DNA of 64,000 nt from Mucilaginibacter sp. PPCGB 2223 (GCF_001705515.1 NZ_MDJS01000001.1:1302001-1366000); one strand, 5' to 3'. Counted from the stretch's first letter, positions 17,946 to 26,102 are shown. The notes: a model not told the origin generated them from the sequence alone. Numbers and translations are program-made.

Positions 17946-19034
17946 TTACAATCGCCGATCTTTTTTGCGGTACCAGGCCATACACAGCCGTATCATACGG
18001 TTATAGGTTTTAATGCCGTGTGGCTGGTTGTTAGCTTTCAAAAAATGATCGTAAAATATTCCGCTTAAAGAACCCGCCTTGCCTTCAAAGCTCTTCCAGT
18101 ACAGGCGTTCTTTTTTAAAATCGGCCAACACGGGTTTGCTGATATGTGTTTTCAGTTCCTTAAACATTACGGTGTCGCGACGATATATGGCGTGCATAAA
18201 TTCGGCGGTGCCTTCAAAGTAAGCCGAATACCGCAAAAATCTGTCGCGCGAGGAGATACCGGTAACATATCCGGCAAAATCGGCTTCGTCTTCGGCTCCG
18301 AAACCCATCTGGTGCGACATTTCATGACAAGCCACGAAAGGCTTCAGGAACACGGGCATCTGGTAGTTGATCTGCGCCTCGGATGTAAACGGATCATAAT
18401 AACCCGAAGTTTCGAGGTAGTTTAGCAGCCAGCTTAACAACGACGATTTGACGCCGGGATGTATAGCTGGAAAGTTTTTCGATCTGCCGCTCATATCAGC
18501 TACGGCAGAGGCCGCGGTGTTATAAATTTCACGGTTGGATTGCAGGGTATCTACACTTTTTAAAGCAGCTTTGCTGGCATTCATGCTGTCGATCAACATT
18601 TGGGCAACCGCTTTTACATCGGTTAAGGTATAACTGGTATCCTGCAGGTTTAAACGCTCTGCAGCGGATGGACGAAAGTAGTTCAGCCCCCAAAACAGGT
18701 AAAACGCTGCATAGATAACCTGTACTACTATAACCAGCCCGAGTAATAGCTGGGCAAGTTGTTGCCAGCGTTTTTTAAACAAGTAACGGATGATCCGTAC
18801 CAGTGCACATATACAGTAGATGATCAGCCCGACATAAAACACATCACCAATACTAAAAGGAAAGATGTTAAATACCGGGTGCAGGATATGGCAGATGAAC
18901 AAATATAAACCCTGCGAATAAAAGTATTCGATAAAACCGGGGAACCAGGTTATTACCGACAGGATAATGATCAGTATGGTAAGAATACCGATGACTTTAA
19001 ATTTTAATCTGTACTGACGCGCTACCCTGAACAT
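17946..19034 (-). CDS. DUF3810 family membrane protein with HExxH motif
   Basis: 362 residues. Hydrophobic segments near 15-35, 65-85 and 97-120 precede a conserved region containing CHEMSHQMGF, a zinc-protease-like HExxH, and 'EDEADFAGY', matching DUF3810 of Bacteroidota. Function is unknown; the motif suggests a membrane metallopeptidase. Its ATG overlaps the stop of the anti-sigma-like gene (TGATG, 19032-19036), implying translational coupling and a place in the sigma-factor operon. Confidence 0.87.
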   Translation of the reverse strand: MFRVARQYRLKFKVIGILTILIIILSVITWFPGFIEYFYSQGLYLFICHILHPVFNIFPFSIGDVFYVGLIIYCICALVRIIRYLFKKRWQQLAQLLLGLVIVVQVIYAAFYLFWGLNYFRPSAAERLNLQDTSYTLTDVKAVAQMLIDSMNASKAALKSVDTLQSNREIYNTAASAVADMSGRSKNFPAIHPGVKSSLLSWLLNYLETSGYYDPFTSEAQINYQMPVFLKPFVACHEMSHQMGFGAEDEADFAGYVTGISSRDRFLRYSAYFEGTAEFMHAIYRRDTVMFKELKTHISKPVLADFKKERLYWKSFEGKAGSLSGIFYDHFLKANNQPHGIKTYNRMIRLCMAWYRKKDRRL

Positions 19035-20392
19035 CAGTTATCTTTATGAAATTTAATCTTCAATCTGATCTCTTTGCTGCTACCACCAATCCAGGCCGGC
19101 CCGTTCTTCAGTATCTCAATAGCTTTTCGGTTGATACTGATGGTGCTGCCTTTCAAAATACGGATACCGTGGACCAATCCATCCTTACCAACCTTAAAGG
19201 CCAGCATCACCATCCCTACCGAATTATCGGGCATAACGGCCTGTTGCTTTATATAAGCCAGGTAGCTTTTCCAGCCATCCGCGGGCCGAACAGGCGATTT
19301 GGTTTTATCCGAATATCCGGGCACCACTACTTCGGCAAGGTACATGGTGCTGTCGGCTTTGGCATTTTCGGTCTTCGCTTTTAACAACCTGCTACTAAGT
19401 GCTAATGTCGTCGAATCTAATGGCTTAGCCGTTACGGTAGCGACCGATGCCGATACTTCTTTTTTCGGTTCGTTGCCGTACCCTCTCACCGCTACCTCGT
19501 TTAAGGTATGTGTATTTAAACCTGATACGCGACCGGCCAGGGCGTTGTTCAAATCCATTTTTTGCATACTGGTGGTGTCGGTTTTGATACTAAGTACTTT
19601 ATCCGGCTTGCCATTTTTAGCTACCTGGTCGCCATAATCATCAATAATCCGGATGTTTTTTACGATATCGGCAGGGAGGTTCTTAACAGCATCGGCCATA
19701 TTGCCACCGGTAAAATCTTTCCCGTTAATACGTGCCTTCGTTACCTGTTTTCCCTGCGCAGTCACGTTACCGTTAGCATCAACATCAACGCCGGGCAGCT
19801 TTTTCAGCAAATCTTCGGCGGTATTGGCTTTACCTTTATAAAAAGCATAGTTGCTGGCCGTATAGGCCACACTGTCTGCTTTAATAACTGCATTGGCCTG
19901 AGGTGCGGTAATAACCGCTTGTGGCTTTTGCGGATGATTTTGTAACCGAACGCGGTTTTGAGCAAGTGCCGGTGTTTTCTCAACTGCAACGGGATGACGT
20001 GCCCCGCTATCGGCCCGAACGCGGACTTTATCGTAAGACGCTGCCGGCGGCTGGATATTGGCAAAATTTGTGGCCTCTTGCTTATTGGCTACCGGTTTAA
20101 ACAACAGATAACCGATGCTTATCGCCACAAGTAACGCCGCTGCAACAGGCAGTACACGCCAAAACAAAATGCTGCTGCGTTCTTTTTTAGGCGCCACCCT
20201 ATCGGCAATACGCTGCTGCAACTCTGCCAGGTTATCCTGCTGATCGTTATCCAAAAGCCCATACCCTTCCAGCGCGTCCATTAAAAACGGATCGTCCTGG
20301 GCTTCACGCTCCAAACGGTGCATAGCTTTGGCATCAAGCTCGCCGTTAAGGTACTTGCGTATCTGCGATATGTCGGGTTTATCAGCGCTCAC
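19034..20392 (-). CDS. Membrane anti-sigma-like protein fused to a receptor-plug-like segment and TonB-like C-terminus
   Basis: 452 residues from a GTG start that overlaps the sigma-factor gene by 11 bp. An N-terminal cytoplasmic region (about 1-70, 'ISQIRKYLNGELD') resembles anti-sigma proteins. One transmembrane helix lies at about 75-98. Residues about 180-275 ('AEDLLKKLPGVDVDANG', 'QVTKARINGKDF', 'AVKNLPADIVKNI') look like the plug-region sequence of Bacteroidota TonB-dependent outer-membrane proteins. The last 90 residues ('YIKQQAVMPDN', 'MVMLAFKVGKDG') resemble the TonB C-terminal domain. The combination suggests a protein that links outer-membrane receptors to sigma control; this is inference. 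Confidence 0.75.
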   Translation of the reverse strand: MSADKPDISQIRKYLNGELDAKAMHRLEREAQDDPFLMDALEGYGLLDNDQQDNLAELQQRIADRVAPKKERSSILFWRVLPVAAALLVAISIGYLLFKPVANKQEATNFANIQPPAASYDKVRVRADSGARHPVAVEKTPALAQNRVRLQNHPQKPQAVITAPQANAVIKADSVAYTASNYAFYKGKANTAEDLLKKLPGVDVDANGNVTAQGKQVTKARINGKDFTGGNMADAVKNLPADIVKNIRIIDDYGDQVAKNGKPDKVLSIKTDTTSMQKMDLNNALAGRVSGLNTHTLNEVAVRGYGNEPKKEVSASVATVTAKPLDSTTLALSSRLLKAKTENAKADSTMYLAEVVVPGYSDKTKSPVRPADGWKSYLAYIKQQAVMPDNSVGMVMLAFKVGKDGLVHGIRILKGSTISINRKAIEILKNGPAWIGGSSKEIRLKIKFHKDN

Positions 20393-20951
20393 GGTTTTTC
20401 TCCAGGCAAATTTTCAAATTTCTTTTCCCATTCTGGATATAGCTTTTCACTTCGTTCATGCTATACCCGGTATCTTCTGCTATTTCTTTATAACACTTTT
20501 CTTCTATATAAAATAACTGTATGCTCAGCTTTTGTGCGGGCGGCAGTTTTTCTTTACAACGTTCCAAAGCAGCCAGATCTTCTTCGCGGTCATCATCATG
20601 ATGCAAATCCTCAGCCAATTCCATAATATCGTCTAAGGCATCGGTCTGCATTTTTTTCCCCGATCGTAGCTGCATCAGGCAATAATTACGGCTCAAAACA
20701 TATAGCCAGCTTTTAAACTGCCTGATATCGTGTTTATTTACTTTAACAATCAGCTCCTCAAATATCTGCATTACTGCGTCTTTACTCAACTCATCATCCT
20801 TTAAATATTTAAGGCAGACACCAAAGACCAGGTGCATATACTTTTGATACAAAGCAGCAAGCAAGGCCAGGTCGCCTGTTTGCCGGTATTCCTGCAACAG
20901 CCTTTCGTCGTCCCTATCGTCTGGTTTTTTTGAGCTTTTTAAGAAGTTCAT
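20382..20951 (-). CDS. ECF-type RNA polymerase sigma factor
   Basis: 189 residues from the ATG at 20951; an in-frame TTG lies 12 nt upstream. Region 2 is seen in 'YQKYMHLVFGVCLKYLKD' and 'KSWLYVLSRNYCLMQLR', and region 4 in 'LPPAQKLSIQLFYIEEKCYKEIAEDTGYSMNEVKSYI'. It heads a probable operon with the membrane anti-sigma-like gene (11-bp overlap) and the DUF3810 gene. It most likely directs RNA polymerase to envelope genes when the anti-sigma releases it. The two TonB genes start divergently 112 bp away and are candidate targets. Confidence 0.92.
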   Translation of the reverse strand: MNFLKSSKKPDDRDDERLLQEYRQTGDLALLAALYQKYMHLVFGVCLKYLKDDELSKDAVMQIFEELIVKVNKHDIRQFKSWLYVLSRNYCLMQLRSGKKMQTDALDDIMELAEDLHHDDDREEDLAALERCKEKLPPAQKLSIQLFYIEEKCYKEIAEDTGYSMNEVKSYIQNGKRNLKICLEKNRER

Positions 20952-21063
20952 TAAGGGCAACAAAATAATTTTTTTTTATGGCTTATGGAAATCCATATCC
21001 ATAATGCATCCTGTAGGCAGATTACACAATTAACCCCGGTTATTTACCAAAAAACTTACTGAA

Positions 21064-21909
21064 ATGACAACGAACAACATCGACATTTTTAAGCCAGAGT
21101 GGCTGAATGTAGTTTTTGCAAACCGCAACCAGGCATACGGCGCTTACCAGTTACGTAAGGATAACGCCCGGACAACCAATATGGCTATGGCAATTGCCTT
21201 GAGCAGCTTTTTATTATTGATGGCGGCGCCTGTCATTATTAACAAAATCCATGGGCCGGTTGGGCGGCAGCCGGTTTATACTGACGAACACCGAACCGTC
21301 GTCGATCTGCGCCAGGTTTACAAGGTGATTCCGCAAAAACCGGTGCAACAGGCTAAGCCGGCTACAGCCAAACCTATCAACGATGTGATAAAAAACCTGC
21401 CGCCCGTTGTTAGTGCTACTGCCACTGATCAGCCACCTACCCAGGCACAGCTAAAAACTGCAGAATCGGGATCGGTTACCATGCAGGGCACACACACCGA
21501 GGGGCCGCCCGTAATTGACGCAAGGCCCGGTACCGAGACCACAACCGGCGGCGGACAAGGCACAGCCCCGGATGGCAATAACAACGAGGTTTTCCCTGTA
21601 GCCGAGTTTAACCCCGAATATCCCGGCGGCGAAGCAGCGTTCACCAGGTTTCTGCAAAAAAACATCCATTATCCTGCTGTAGCGAAAGAAAATGGTATAC
21701 AAGGCAGGGCCTACATCCAGTTTATTGTTGAACGCGACGGCAGCCTGACCGACATACATATCCTCCGAAACCCGGGCGGCGGCACCGGCGAAGAGGCGGC
21801 AAGGGTGCTGAAAATGTCGCCGCACTGGAAGCCAGGCATGCAAAACGGCAGGGCGGTAAGGGTGCAATATACCGTACCGGTAAACTTCACTATGGGCGAT
21901 CAGGATTAA
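21064..21909 (+). CDS. Energy transducer TonB (first of a tandem pair)
   Basis: 281 residues. A conserved N-terminal block 'EWLNVVFANRNQAYGAYQLR' is followed by a transmembrane helix (about 38-60), a Pro/Thr/Gly-rich periplasm-spanning linker (about 80-175) and a TonB C-terminal domain (about 185-281: 'EYPGGEAAF', 'YIQFIVERDGSLTD', 'HWKPGMQNG'). TonB proteins couple inner-membrane proton motive force to outer-membrane receptors. No exbB/exbD is adjacent. The linker lacks the usual Pro-Lys runs and differs strongly from the next paralogue, while both ends are nearly the same. Confidence 0.92.
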   Translation: MTTNNIDIFKPEWLNVVFANRNQAYGAYQLRKDNARTTNMAMAIALSSFLLLMAAPVIINKIHGPVGRQPVYTDEHRTVVDLRQVYKVIPQKPVQQAKPATAKPINDVIKNLPPVVSATATDQPPTQAQLKTAESGSVTMQGTHTEGPPVIDARPGTETTTGGGQGTAPDGNNNEVFPVAEFNPEYPGGEAAFTRFLQKNIHYPAVAKENGIQGRAYIQFIVERDGSLTDIHILRNPGGGTGEEAARVLKMSPHWKPGMQNGRAVRVQYTVPVNFTMGDQD

Positions 21910-21983
21910 TTTACGGGAATTTATGGAATGAGTATCGCCGCTGCATCTTTTATACAAATTAATAAACCTCAAACATAGAAATC

Positions 21984-22814
21984 ATGTTAGGATCAAACAT
22001 CAATATCTTCAGAACCGAATGGCTGAATGTGGTTTTCGCAGGCCGTAACCAGGCCTATGGCGCTTATGAACTTCGCCGCGAAAACCCGCGCAATACCAAC
22101 AGGGCGCTCGTTATTGCAATAGCTGCCTTTATTTTCCTGCTGGCCACGCCAACTATTGCCAACTGGATTAAACATTTTGTGCCCAAGGCCGATGTACCGG
22201 TGAAGGTTACCGAGGTTAATCTTTTACCGCCGCCGCCACTGGAACAGAAAAAAGTTATCCCGCCACCTGTTCACGAGGCGCCAAGGCCACATACTACCGA
22301 GATCCGTTTCCCGCCGCCGGTGGTACGCCCCGACCCTGAAGTGCGCGAACAGGACCCGCCGACCGAAAAGCAGCTGGTTGATGCAAACCCCGGTCAAAGA
22401 AACCTGAAAGGCGATGCCGACGCTCCGATCGACCTCGACGAAAAACACGGCAATTCGGAGGTGCGGAACGTAGTGGAGGCAACCGACTCCGACGAGCCAT
22501 TCAAAGCTGTTGAGATCAACCCTGAATATCCGGGCGGCGAAGCGGCGTTTGGAAAATTCCTGCAAAAGAATATTCATTACCCAAGCATCGCCAAAGAGAA
22601 TGGCATCCAGGGCAAAGCTTACATCCAGTTTATCGTGGAGCGCGATGGCAGCTTAACCGACATCAAATCGTTACGCGACCCCGGCAGCGGTTTGGGTGAG
22701 GAAGCCATCCGTGTGCTAAAAATGTCGCCGCATTGGAAACCCGGCATCCAGAACGGTAAACCGGTAAGGGTACAATATACCATCCCGGTAAACTTCAGCC
22801 TGGGCGATCAGTAG
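21984..22814 (+). CDS. Energy transducer TonB (second of a tandem pair)
   Basis: 276 residues, same layout as the preceding gene: conserved 'EWLNVVFAGRNQAYGAYELR', a transmembrane helix (about 38-58), a Pro-rich linker with 'LLPPPPLEQK' and 'FPPPVVRPDPEV', and a C-terminal domain almost identical to its neighbour. 74 bp separate the two, so they are likely cotranscribed and arose by tandem duplication, with the linkers diverging. The stop lies 15 bp before the recombinase remnant, so the accessory island begins immediately after it. Confidence 0.92.
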   Translation: MLGSNINIFRTEWLNVVFAGRNQAYGAYELRRENPRNTNRALVIAIAAFIFLLATPTIANWIKHFVPKADVPVKVTEVNLLPPPPLEQKKVIPPPVHEAPRPHTTEIRFPPPVVRPDPEVREQDPPTEKQLVDANPGQRNLKGDADAPIDLDEKHGNSEVRNVVEATDSDEPFKAVEINPEYPGGEAAFGKFLQKNIHYPSIAKENGIQGKAYIQFIVERDGSLTDIKSLRDPGSGLGEEAIRVLKMSPHWKPGIQNGKPVRVQYTIPVNFSLGDQ

Positions 22815-22829
22815 GAATAAAAAAAGCGA

Positions 22830-23135
22830 ATGCGCACTAAGAGCGTCGATAATATGCTTTTAAACGCCTTAGAAGCACTTTCCAGACTGGATGATCTGTT
22901 CGAAAACGGCGATGCTTTGACCAAAAGAAGTGTGTTGGGTTGTATATTTCGCGAAAAGCTGGAATTTGACGGTGAAAATTATCGAACCCCAAAATTGAAC
23001 GAGGGTGCGGAGCTAATATATCTGATAAACAAGACGTTAAGAAACAAAAAAACCGGGAAAGATTGCAATACTTTGCAACTTTCCCGGTCTGTACTGAGAG
23101 TGATGAATTTTTTAAACACATTTATGGCTTTCTGA
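22830..23135 (+). pseudogene. C-terminal remnant of a serine recombinase
   Basis: The 101-codon frame begins inside what looks like the tail of a Bacteroidota large serine recombinase/resolvase: 'LDDLFENGDALTKRSVLG' followed by 'GENYRTPKLNEGAELIYLINK' is the usual C-terminal pattern. The resolvase catalytic domain and zinc-ribbon part are absent; upstream DNA is the TonB gene. The last 25 codons cover a strong hairpin and are probably not native. Best read as debris from a mobile element at the left edge of the AT-rich island. A short expressed protein cannot be excluded. Confidence 0.6.
23052..23088. repeat. Strong hairpin in the recombinase remnant
   Basis: A 16-bp stem with one bulged A (arms 23052-23068 and 23073-23088, loop TACT) lies in the last third of the remnant frame. 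No T-run follows on either side, so it is not a typical terminator; it may be a recombination-site or mobile-element end structure. Confidence 0.55.
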
Positions 23136-23301
23136 TAATTGTAGAGCGAATTTTGACAAAATATGATCAGAAAAATTTAGAAAACAAAAGTGAATAGTAG
23201 CTGTAATTTTCCCTTTGTGAAGTGTTCAAAGAAATTGACATGGGGAATTTCTTGAACACGTCTTAAAGTCGATCATAAAACTGATGAATTTGTATGTTAT
23301 C

Positions 23302-24195
23302 TTATTTTTGATTCATCGCCAATGCTCTAAGATAAAAATTATGACCTTCCTCAGTAAATCTAAACTCATCTAAATATGTTGGATCTTTCTCTATAAGTTT
23401 ATATAGTTTTAATTTCTCAAAATTTCTCCTCTCCTGAATGTTGTCTATGAAGAGTTTTTTAGTCAGCTGTTCCCCATATGAAATAATAACATCAAAAAGA
23501 GTCATTTCTTTTTCATTCAAAACTATAATTTGTTTACCGAGCAATTCTTCCATCTGTCTATAACTCAAAGTAGAATATAGAGATTCAGGATAAGTTAGAT
23601 TTGATAATTTATTCCTTAGTTCTGAATTTTCTTTCGTTAATCGTGCAATTTCTTCGGCAAGAAAACCAGTGTTGACAGCATTGTCCCCTCTTATCCATCC
23701 AACCAATTCTTTTCTATAACTGAACTCAGAAATTGTTTCATGAATTCCAATTTTTATATCCTTGCAATCTGACCAAAATTTAACTAAATTCTTTAATACT
23801 ATGGATTTGAATTTTTTTAATTCCTTCTGATGTTCCTGCTCGAAACCCGAGCGTCCTAAAATGGCGGCCTTATTATCCAACGCTTCTTCCGAAATTACTA
23901 ATGCAAATAATGGTTTTCTTTTCTTTATCGCATATTCGAATTCCAAATGGGTATAACTTTTACCCGTTTTTCGATCTATGCTACCATATCTCCCCCCTAA
24001 TATTAATAAATAGATATCGGACTCGTCTATCCACCTCTTTATAACAATCATTTGAGACTCATCCCCAGCAGCAAATAACTCCATTCCAGCAGGTATGTGC
24101 CCTGATGATAATATGGCTTCTACAGCTGCTTGTCTCTCTTGTAATAAATCTAAATATGTTGAAGAGACGAAAATTTGTAATTTTTTATCCTTCAT
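23302..24195 (-). CDS. DUF4062 domain protein
   Basis: 297 residues. The N-terminal 95 residues are a clear DUF4062 domain ('IFVSSTYLDLLQERQAAVEAI', 'GMELFAAGDES', 'DIYLLILGGRYGS', 'SYTHLEFEYA'), a TIR-like fold found in signalling and anti-phage NLR-type proteins. A charged region (about 110-190), a short coiled coil (about 192-215) and a possible winged-helix-like tail follow. It is the last gene of a three-gene AT-rich operon, 49 bp after the kinase-like gene. Its role is inferred to be sensing or effector action in a defence or stress system; no NLR ATPase or nuclease is attached. Confidence 0.8.
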   Translation of the reverse strand: MKDKKLQIFVSSTYLDLLQERQAAVEAILSSGHIPAGMELFAAGDESQMIVIKRWIDESDIYLLILGGRYGSIDRKTGKSYTHLEFEYAIKKRKPLFALVISEEALDNKAAILGRSGFEQEHQKELKKFKSIVLKNLVKFWSDCKDIKIGIHETISEFSYRKELVGWIRGDNAVNTGFLAEEIARLTKENSELRNKLSNLTYPESLYSTLSYRQMEELLGKQIIVLNEKEMTLFDVIISYGEQLTKKLFIDNIQERRNFEKLKLYKLIEKDPTYLDEFRFTEEGHNFYLRALAMNQK

Positions 24196-24244
24196 GAAGT
24201 CAATTACTATTTAATTTAAAGATACGTAACTCTCCATTTATAGT

Positions 24245-24799
24245 TTAAAAGGAATAACTTAGGTTTTTTCCAAAAGCAAATGCTTGAAACTTCAATTCTT
24301 CAAGATTGCCTGTGTTGTTTATTATAATTTCTGACGAATCTCTAATTTTGATTAATTCATCATAATACTCTTCTTGTTTCATAGCAATTTGTAATGCATG
24401 GTCAGAATCAAGCCCATCTTTAACCAGCCATTCGTAATATCTTTTAGTTCTACTCAATTCATTTGCGTCAATGAAGACAGTTTTTACTTTCTCATAATTC
24501 TGCTTAAATAAAGTATATGTCGAAAAAAGACGTATGCCATCTAATATATATGTGCCCCCTGGTTTTATCCAACCATTAATTACATCGAATACAGTTTCTT
24601 CACCATAGGTATTTAAAAAACTTCGACCAATTTCAAATTTGTGTTGGGTTTTTAAGCCTTCGGCTTCCATGAATTTTTTTAAACAATATCCTGTATTTAT
24701 ATCCTCAAATTTAGAGACCTCTGAAACCACTTGACAAAATGTAGTTTTGCCAACCCCTGTAAAACCTGTTATGATTACAAGTCGAGTTATGTTATCCAT
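24245..24799 (-). CDS. P-loop kinase-like ATPase
   Basis: 184 residues. A Walker A loop GFTGVGKTT (about residues 12-20) opens a small P-loop domain resembling nucleoside-monophosphate or dephospho-CoA kinases; 'GGTYILDGIRLFST' may be the Walker B strand. I cannot name the substrate. Its ATG lies 1 nt after the stop of the methyltransferase gene, so the two are almost certainly translated together. Base composition is visibly AT-richer than the flanking chromosome, suggesting transfer. Confidence 0.75.
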   Translation of the reverse strand: MDNITRLVIITGFTGVGKTTFCQVVSEVSKFEDINTGYCLKKFMEAEGLKTQHKFEIGRSFLNTYGEETVFDVINGWIKPGGTYILDGIRLFSTYTLFKQNYEKVKTVFIDANELSRTKRYYEWLVKDGLDSDHALQIAMKQEEYYDELIKIRDSSEIIINNTGNLEELKFQAFAFGKNLSYSF

Positions 24800-24800
24800 A

Positions 24801-25424
24801 TTATTTCTTTTTAAATAAGCACCAAGTTATCGAATGCTTATGTTTGCCGATAACAGGCAAGTGTTCTTCTTCAATCTCCCCCGTAAAAACCTTGAGAATT
24901 TCAAGCTGCTCGTTGACAAGCTCTATAACGTAATTTTCTGATCTTAAGAAAGTCTTGGTTGTGCCATGGTTTGCCGGCATTCGGAGATTATTATTTATCA
25001 TGCAAAATGCTATTAATCCACCTGATTTTAAGGAGGCAATCATTTTATAGTGAATATGGTTAATCTCGTTTTTCGTTAAGCAGTGGTAAAGGCCATAACA
25101 AACTACTAAATTAAAATGATCCAAAGGATATTCGTAATCTGTTATGTCTTTAACTATTAGATTTCCTCTCGGTATTAAATTATTTTCTTTAAATCTCCTT
25201 TTTGCCCCTTCAATCGCTAAGATACTTTTGTCAATACCCTCTACTACCCACCCTCTTTTTTCCAAAAAAAACATGTTTTTGCCGTCTCCACAACCCATAT
25301 CTAAACATAACCCAGGGGTTTTAAAATGAGACAATGCTTCGACAACCATTCGCCCCGGAGTGGGGTTCCATAGTATGTTCTTTGCGGCATATAATTTATC
25401 ATACTGCGCAATTGCCTTTTTCAT
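24801..25424 (-). CDS. Class I SAM-dependent methyltransferase (TehB/UbiE-like)
   Basis: 207 residues. Motif I LDMGCGDGKN (about 38-47) and the acidic 'VEGIDKS' at the end of strand 2 bind S-adenosylmethionine; 'FNLVVCYGLYHCL' is motif II. The N-terminal 'AIAQYDKLYAAKNILWNPTP' resembles small-molecule methyltransferases such as TehB rather than DNA methylases, which would carry NPPY-type motifs. It is the first gene of the AT-rich operon. The product may act on a nucleotide or other small molecule in concert with the kinase-like protein (inference). Confidence 0.85.
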   Translation of the reverse strand: MKKAIAQYDKLYAAKNILWNPTPGRMVVEALSHFKTPGLCLDMGCGDGKNMFFLEKRGWVVEGIDKSILAIEGAKRRFKENNLIPRGNLIVKDITDYEYPLDHFNLVVCYGLYHCLTKNEINHIHYKMIASLKSGGLIAFCMINNNLRMPANHGTTKTFLRSENYVIELVNEQLEILKVFTGEIEEEHLPVIGKHKHSITWCLFKKK

Positions 25425-25582
25425 TTACTGAGAAATTTGTGAAAGAATATAGGATTTTAAATTATTCGTAAAATAAGAATTAATTCAATACTTAGAAAAT
25501 ATTATTAATTGTTAATAATTAAAAAGAGAGGCTAAACTAAATCACAATATTTATTTGCCAAAGAGCCTTAATTATTATTATT

Positions 25583-25738
25583 ATGGAAACAAGAAAAAGA
25601 AAGGCCAAAAGAATATCAGATAGGCCAATTAAAACGAAAGCTATGAATACAAATATCTATGCAGGTAGCGAGGAACCATTATTAAATAAAGTTGTAGAAA
25701 TAATTGTTAAGATAATTAAGAAAGAGGTTGGTTTATAG
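25583..25738 (+). CDS. Possible 51-aa basic peptide
   Basis: A 51-codon ATG frame in the otherwise empty DNA between the methyltransferase gene and tRNA-Leu. The first half is very basic (METRKRKAKR...), and the C-terminus (about 36-51) can form an amphipathic helix. There is no Shine-Dalgarno and no perfect promoter box; TTTATTTG lies upstream with one mismatch. It is divergent from the methyltransferase operon. Unrecognised; it could equally be chance in AT-rich DNA. Confidence 0.35.
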   Translation: METRKRKAKRISDRPIKTKAMNTNIYAGSEEPLLNKVVEIIVKIIKKEVGL

Positions 25739-25810
25739 CGAGTTAAGGTGTTCAAAGGTGCAATATTTTAAGACTGCTGGGAATGTAAAGTGCTTTTATG
25801 GTATAAATAT

Positions 25811-25990
25811 TTGATAATTAACGAGTTTCGGAGTTCGACTAACAGCAAAACAGAGAGGATGGGATTGAAAACACCTTTGTTTTGTAAATAGTTGATAATT
25901 AATAAGTTGAAGTATTTGTTTGAGTTGTTCTATTGAGGAGATCAGCAAAACTCATTAAAAACAAGAAATGCAAGTTGTTGATAGTTAAAC
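25811..25990. repeat. Three imperfect TTGATAATTAA repeats beside tRNA-Leu
   Basis: TTGATAATTAACGAG (25811), TTGATAATTAATAAG (25892) and TTGATAGTTAAAC (25978) recur at spacings of 81 and 86 bp, the last 40 bp from the tRNA-Leu 3' end. The two flanking segments share 'CAGCAAAAC'. They are too few and too divergent for CRISPR; recombinase-binding or attachment-site debris is possible. Confidence 0.45.
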
Positions 25991-26010
25991 CATTACAAAC
26001 TTGCATTTCT
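25964..26010 (-). terminator. Terminator downstream of tRNA-Leu
   Basis: A perfect 13-bp inverted repeat (AGAAATGCAAGTT / AACTTGCATTTCT) with a 21-nt loop lies just past the tRNA-Leu 3' end. On the minus strand it is followed by TGTTTTTAA, as expected of a rho-independent terminator for the tRNA operon. Confidence 0.7.
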
Positions 26011-26017
26011 GTCTAAG

Positions 26018-26102
26018 TACCTGGGGCGGGAATCGAACCCGCACGCCTTTGACGGGCACAGGATTTTAAGTCCTGCGTGTCTACCAGTTCCACCACCCAG
26101 GC
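26018..26102 (-). tRNA. tRNA-Leu (anticodon UAA)
   Basis: 85 nt on the minus strand. The acceptor stem is GCCTGGG / CCCAGGT with discriminator A. The D-arm is followed by anticodon arm GCAGGA-CTTAAAA-TCCTGT with anticodon TAA, a long variable arm typical of class II tRNA, and T-arm GCGGG-TTCGATT-CCCGC. CCA is not encoded. It lies at the right edge of the AT-rich island, 51 bp downstream of tRNA-Gly. Confidence 0.95.

Noticed and set aside
22800..23290. Duplicate of the tRNA-Leu 3' end as an island attachment site
   Set aside because: I looked for the T-arm/acceptor sequence at the left edge and found no copy, so tRNA-mediated integration is not supported.
25811..25990. CRISPR array
   Set aside because: Only three short, diverged copies and no cas genes.
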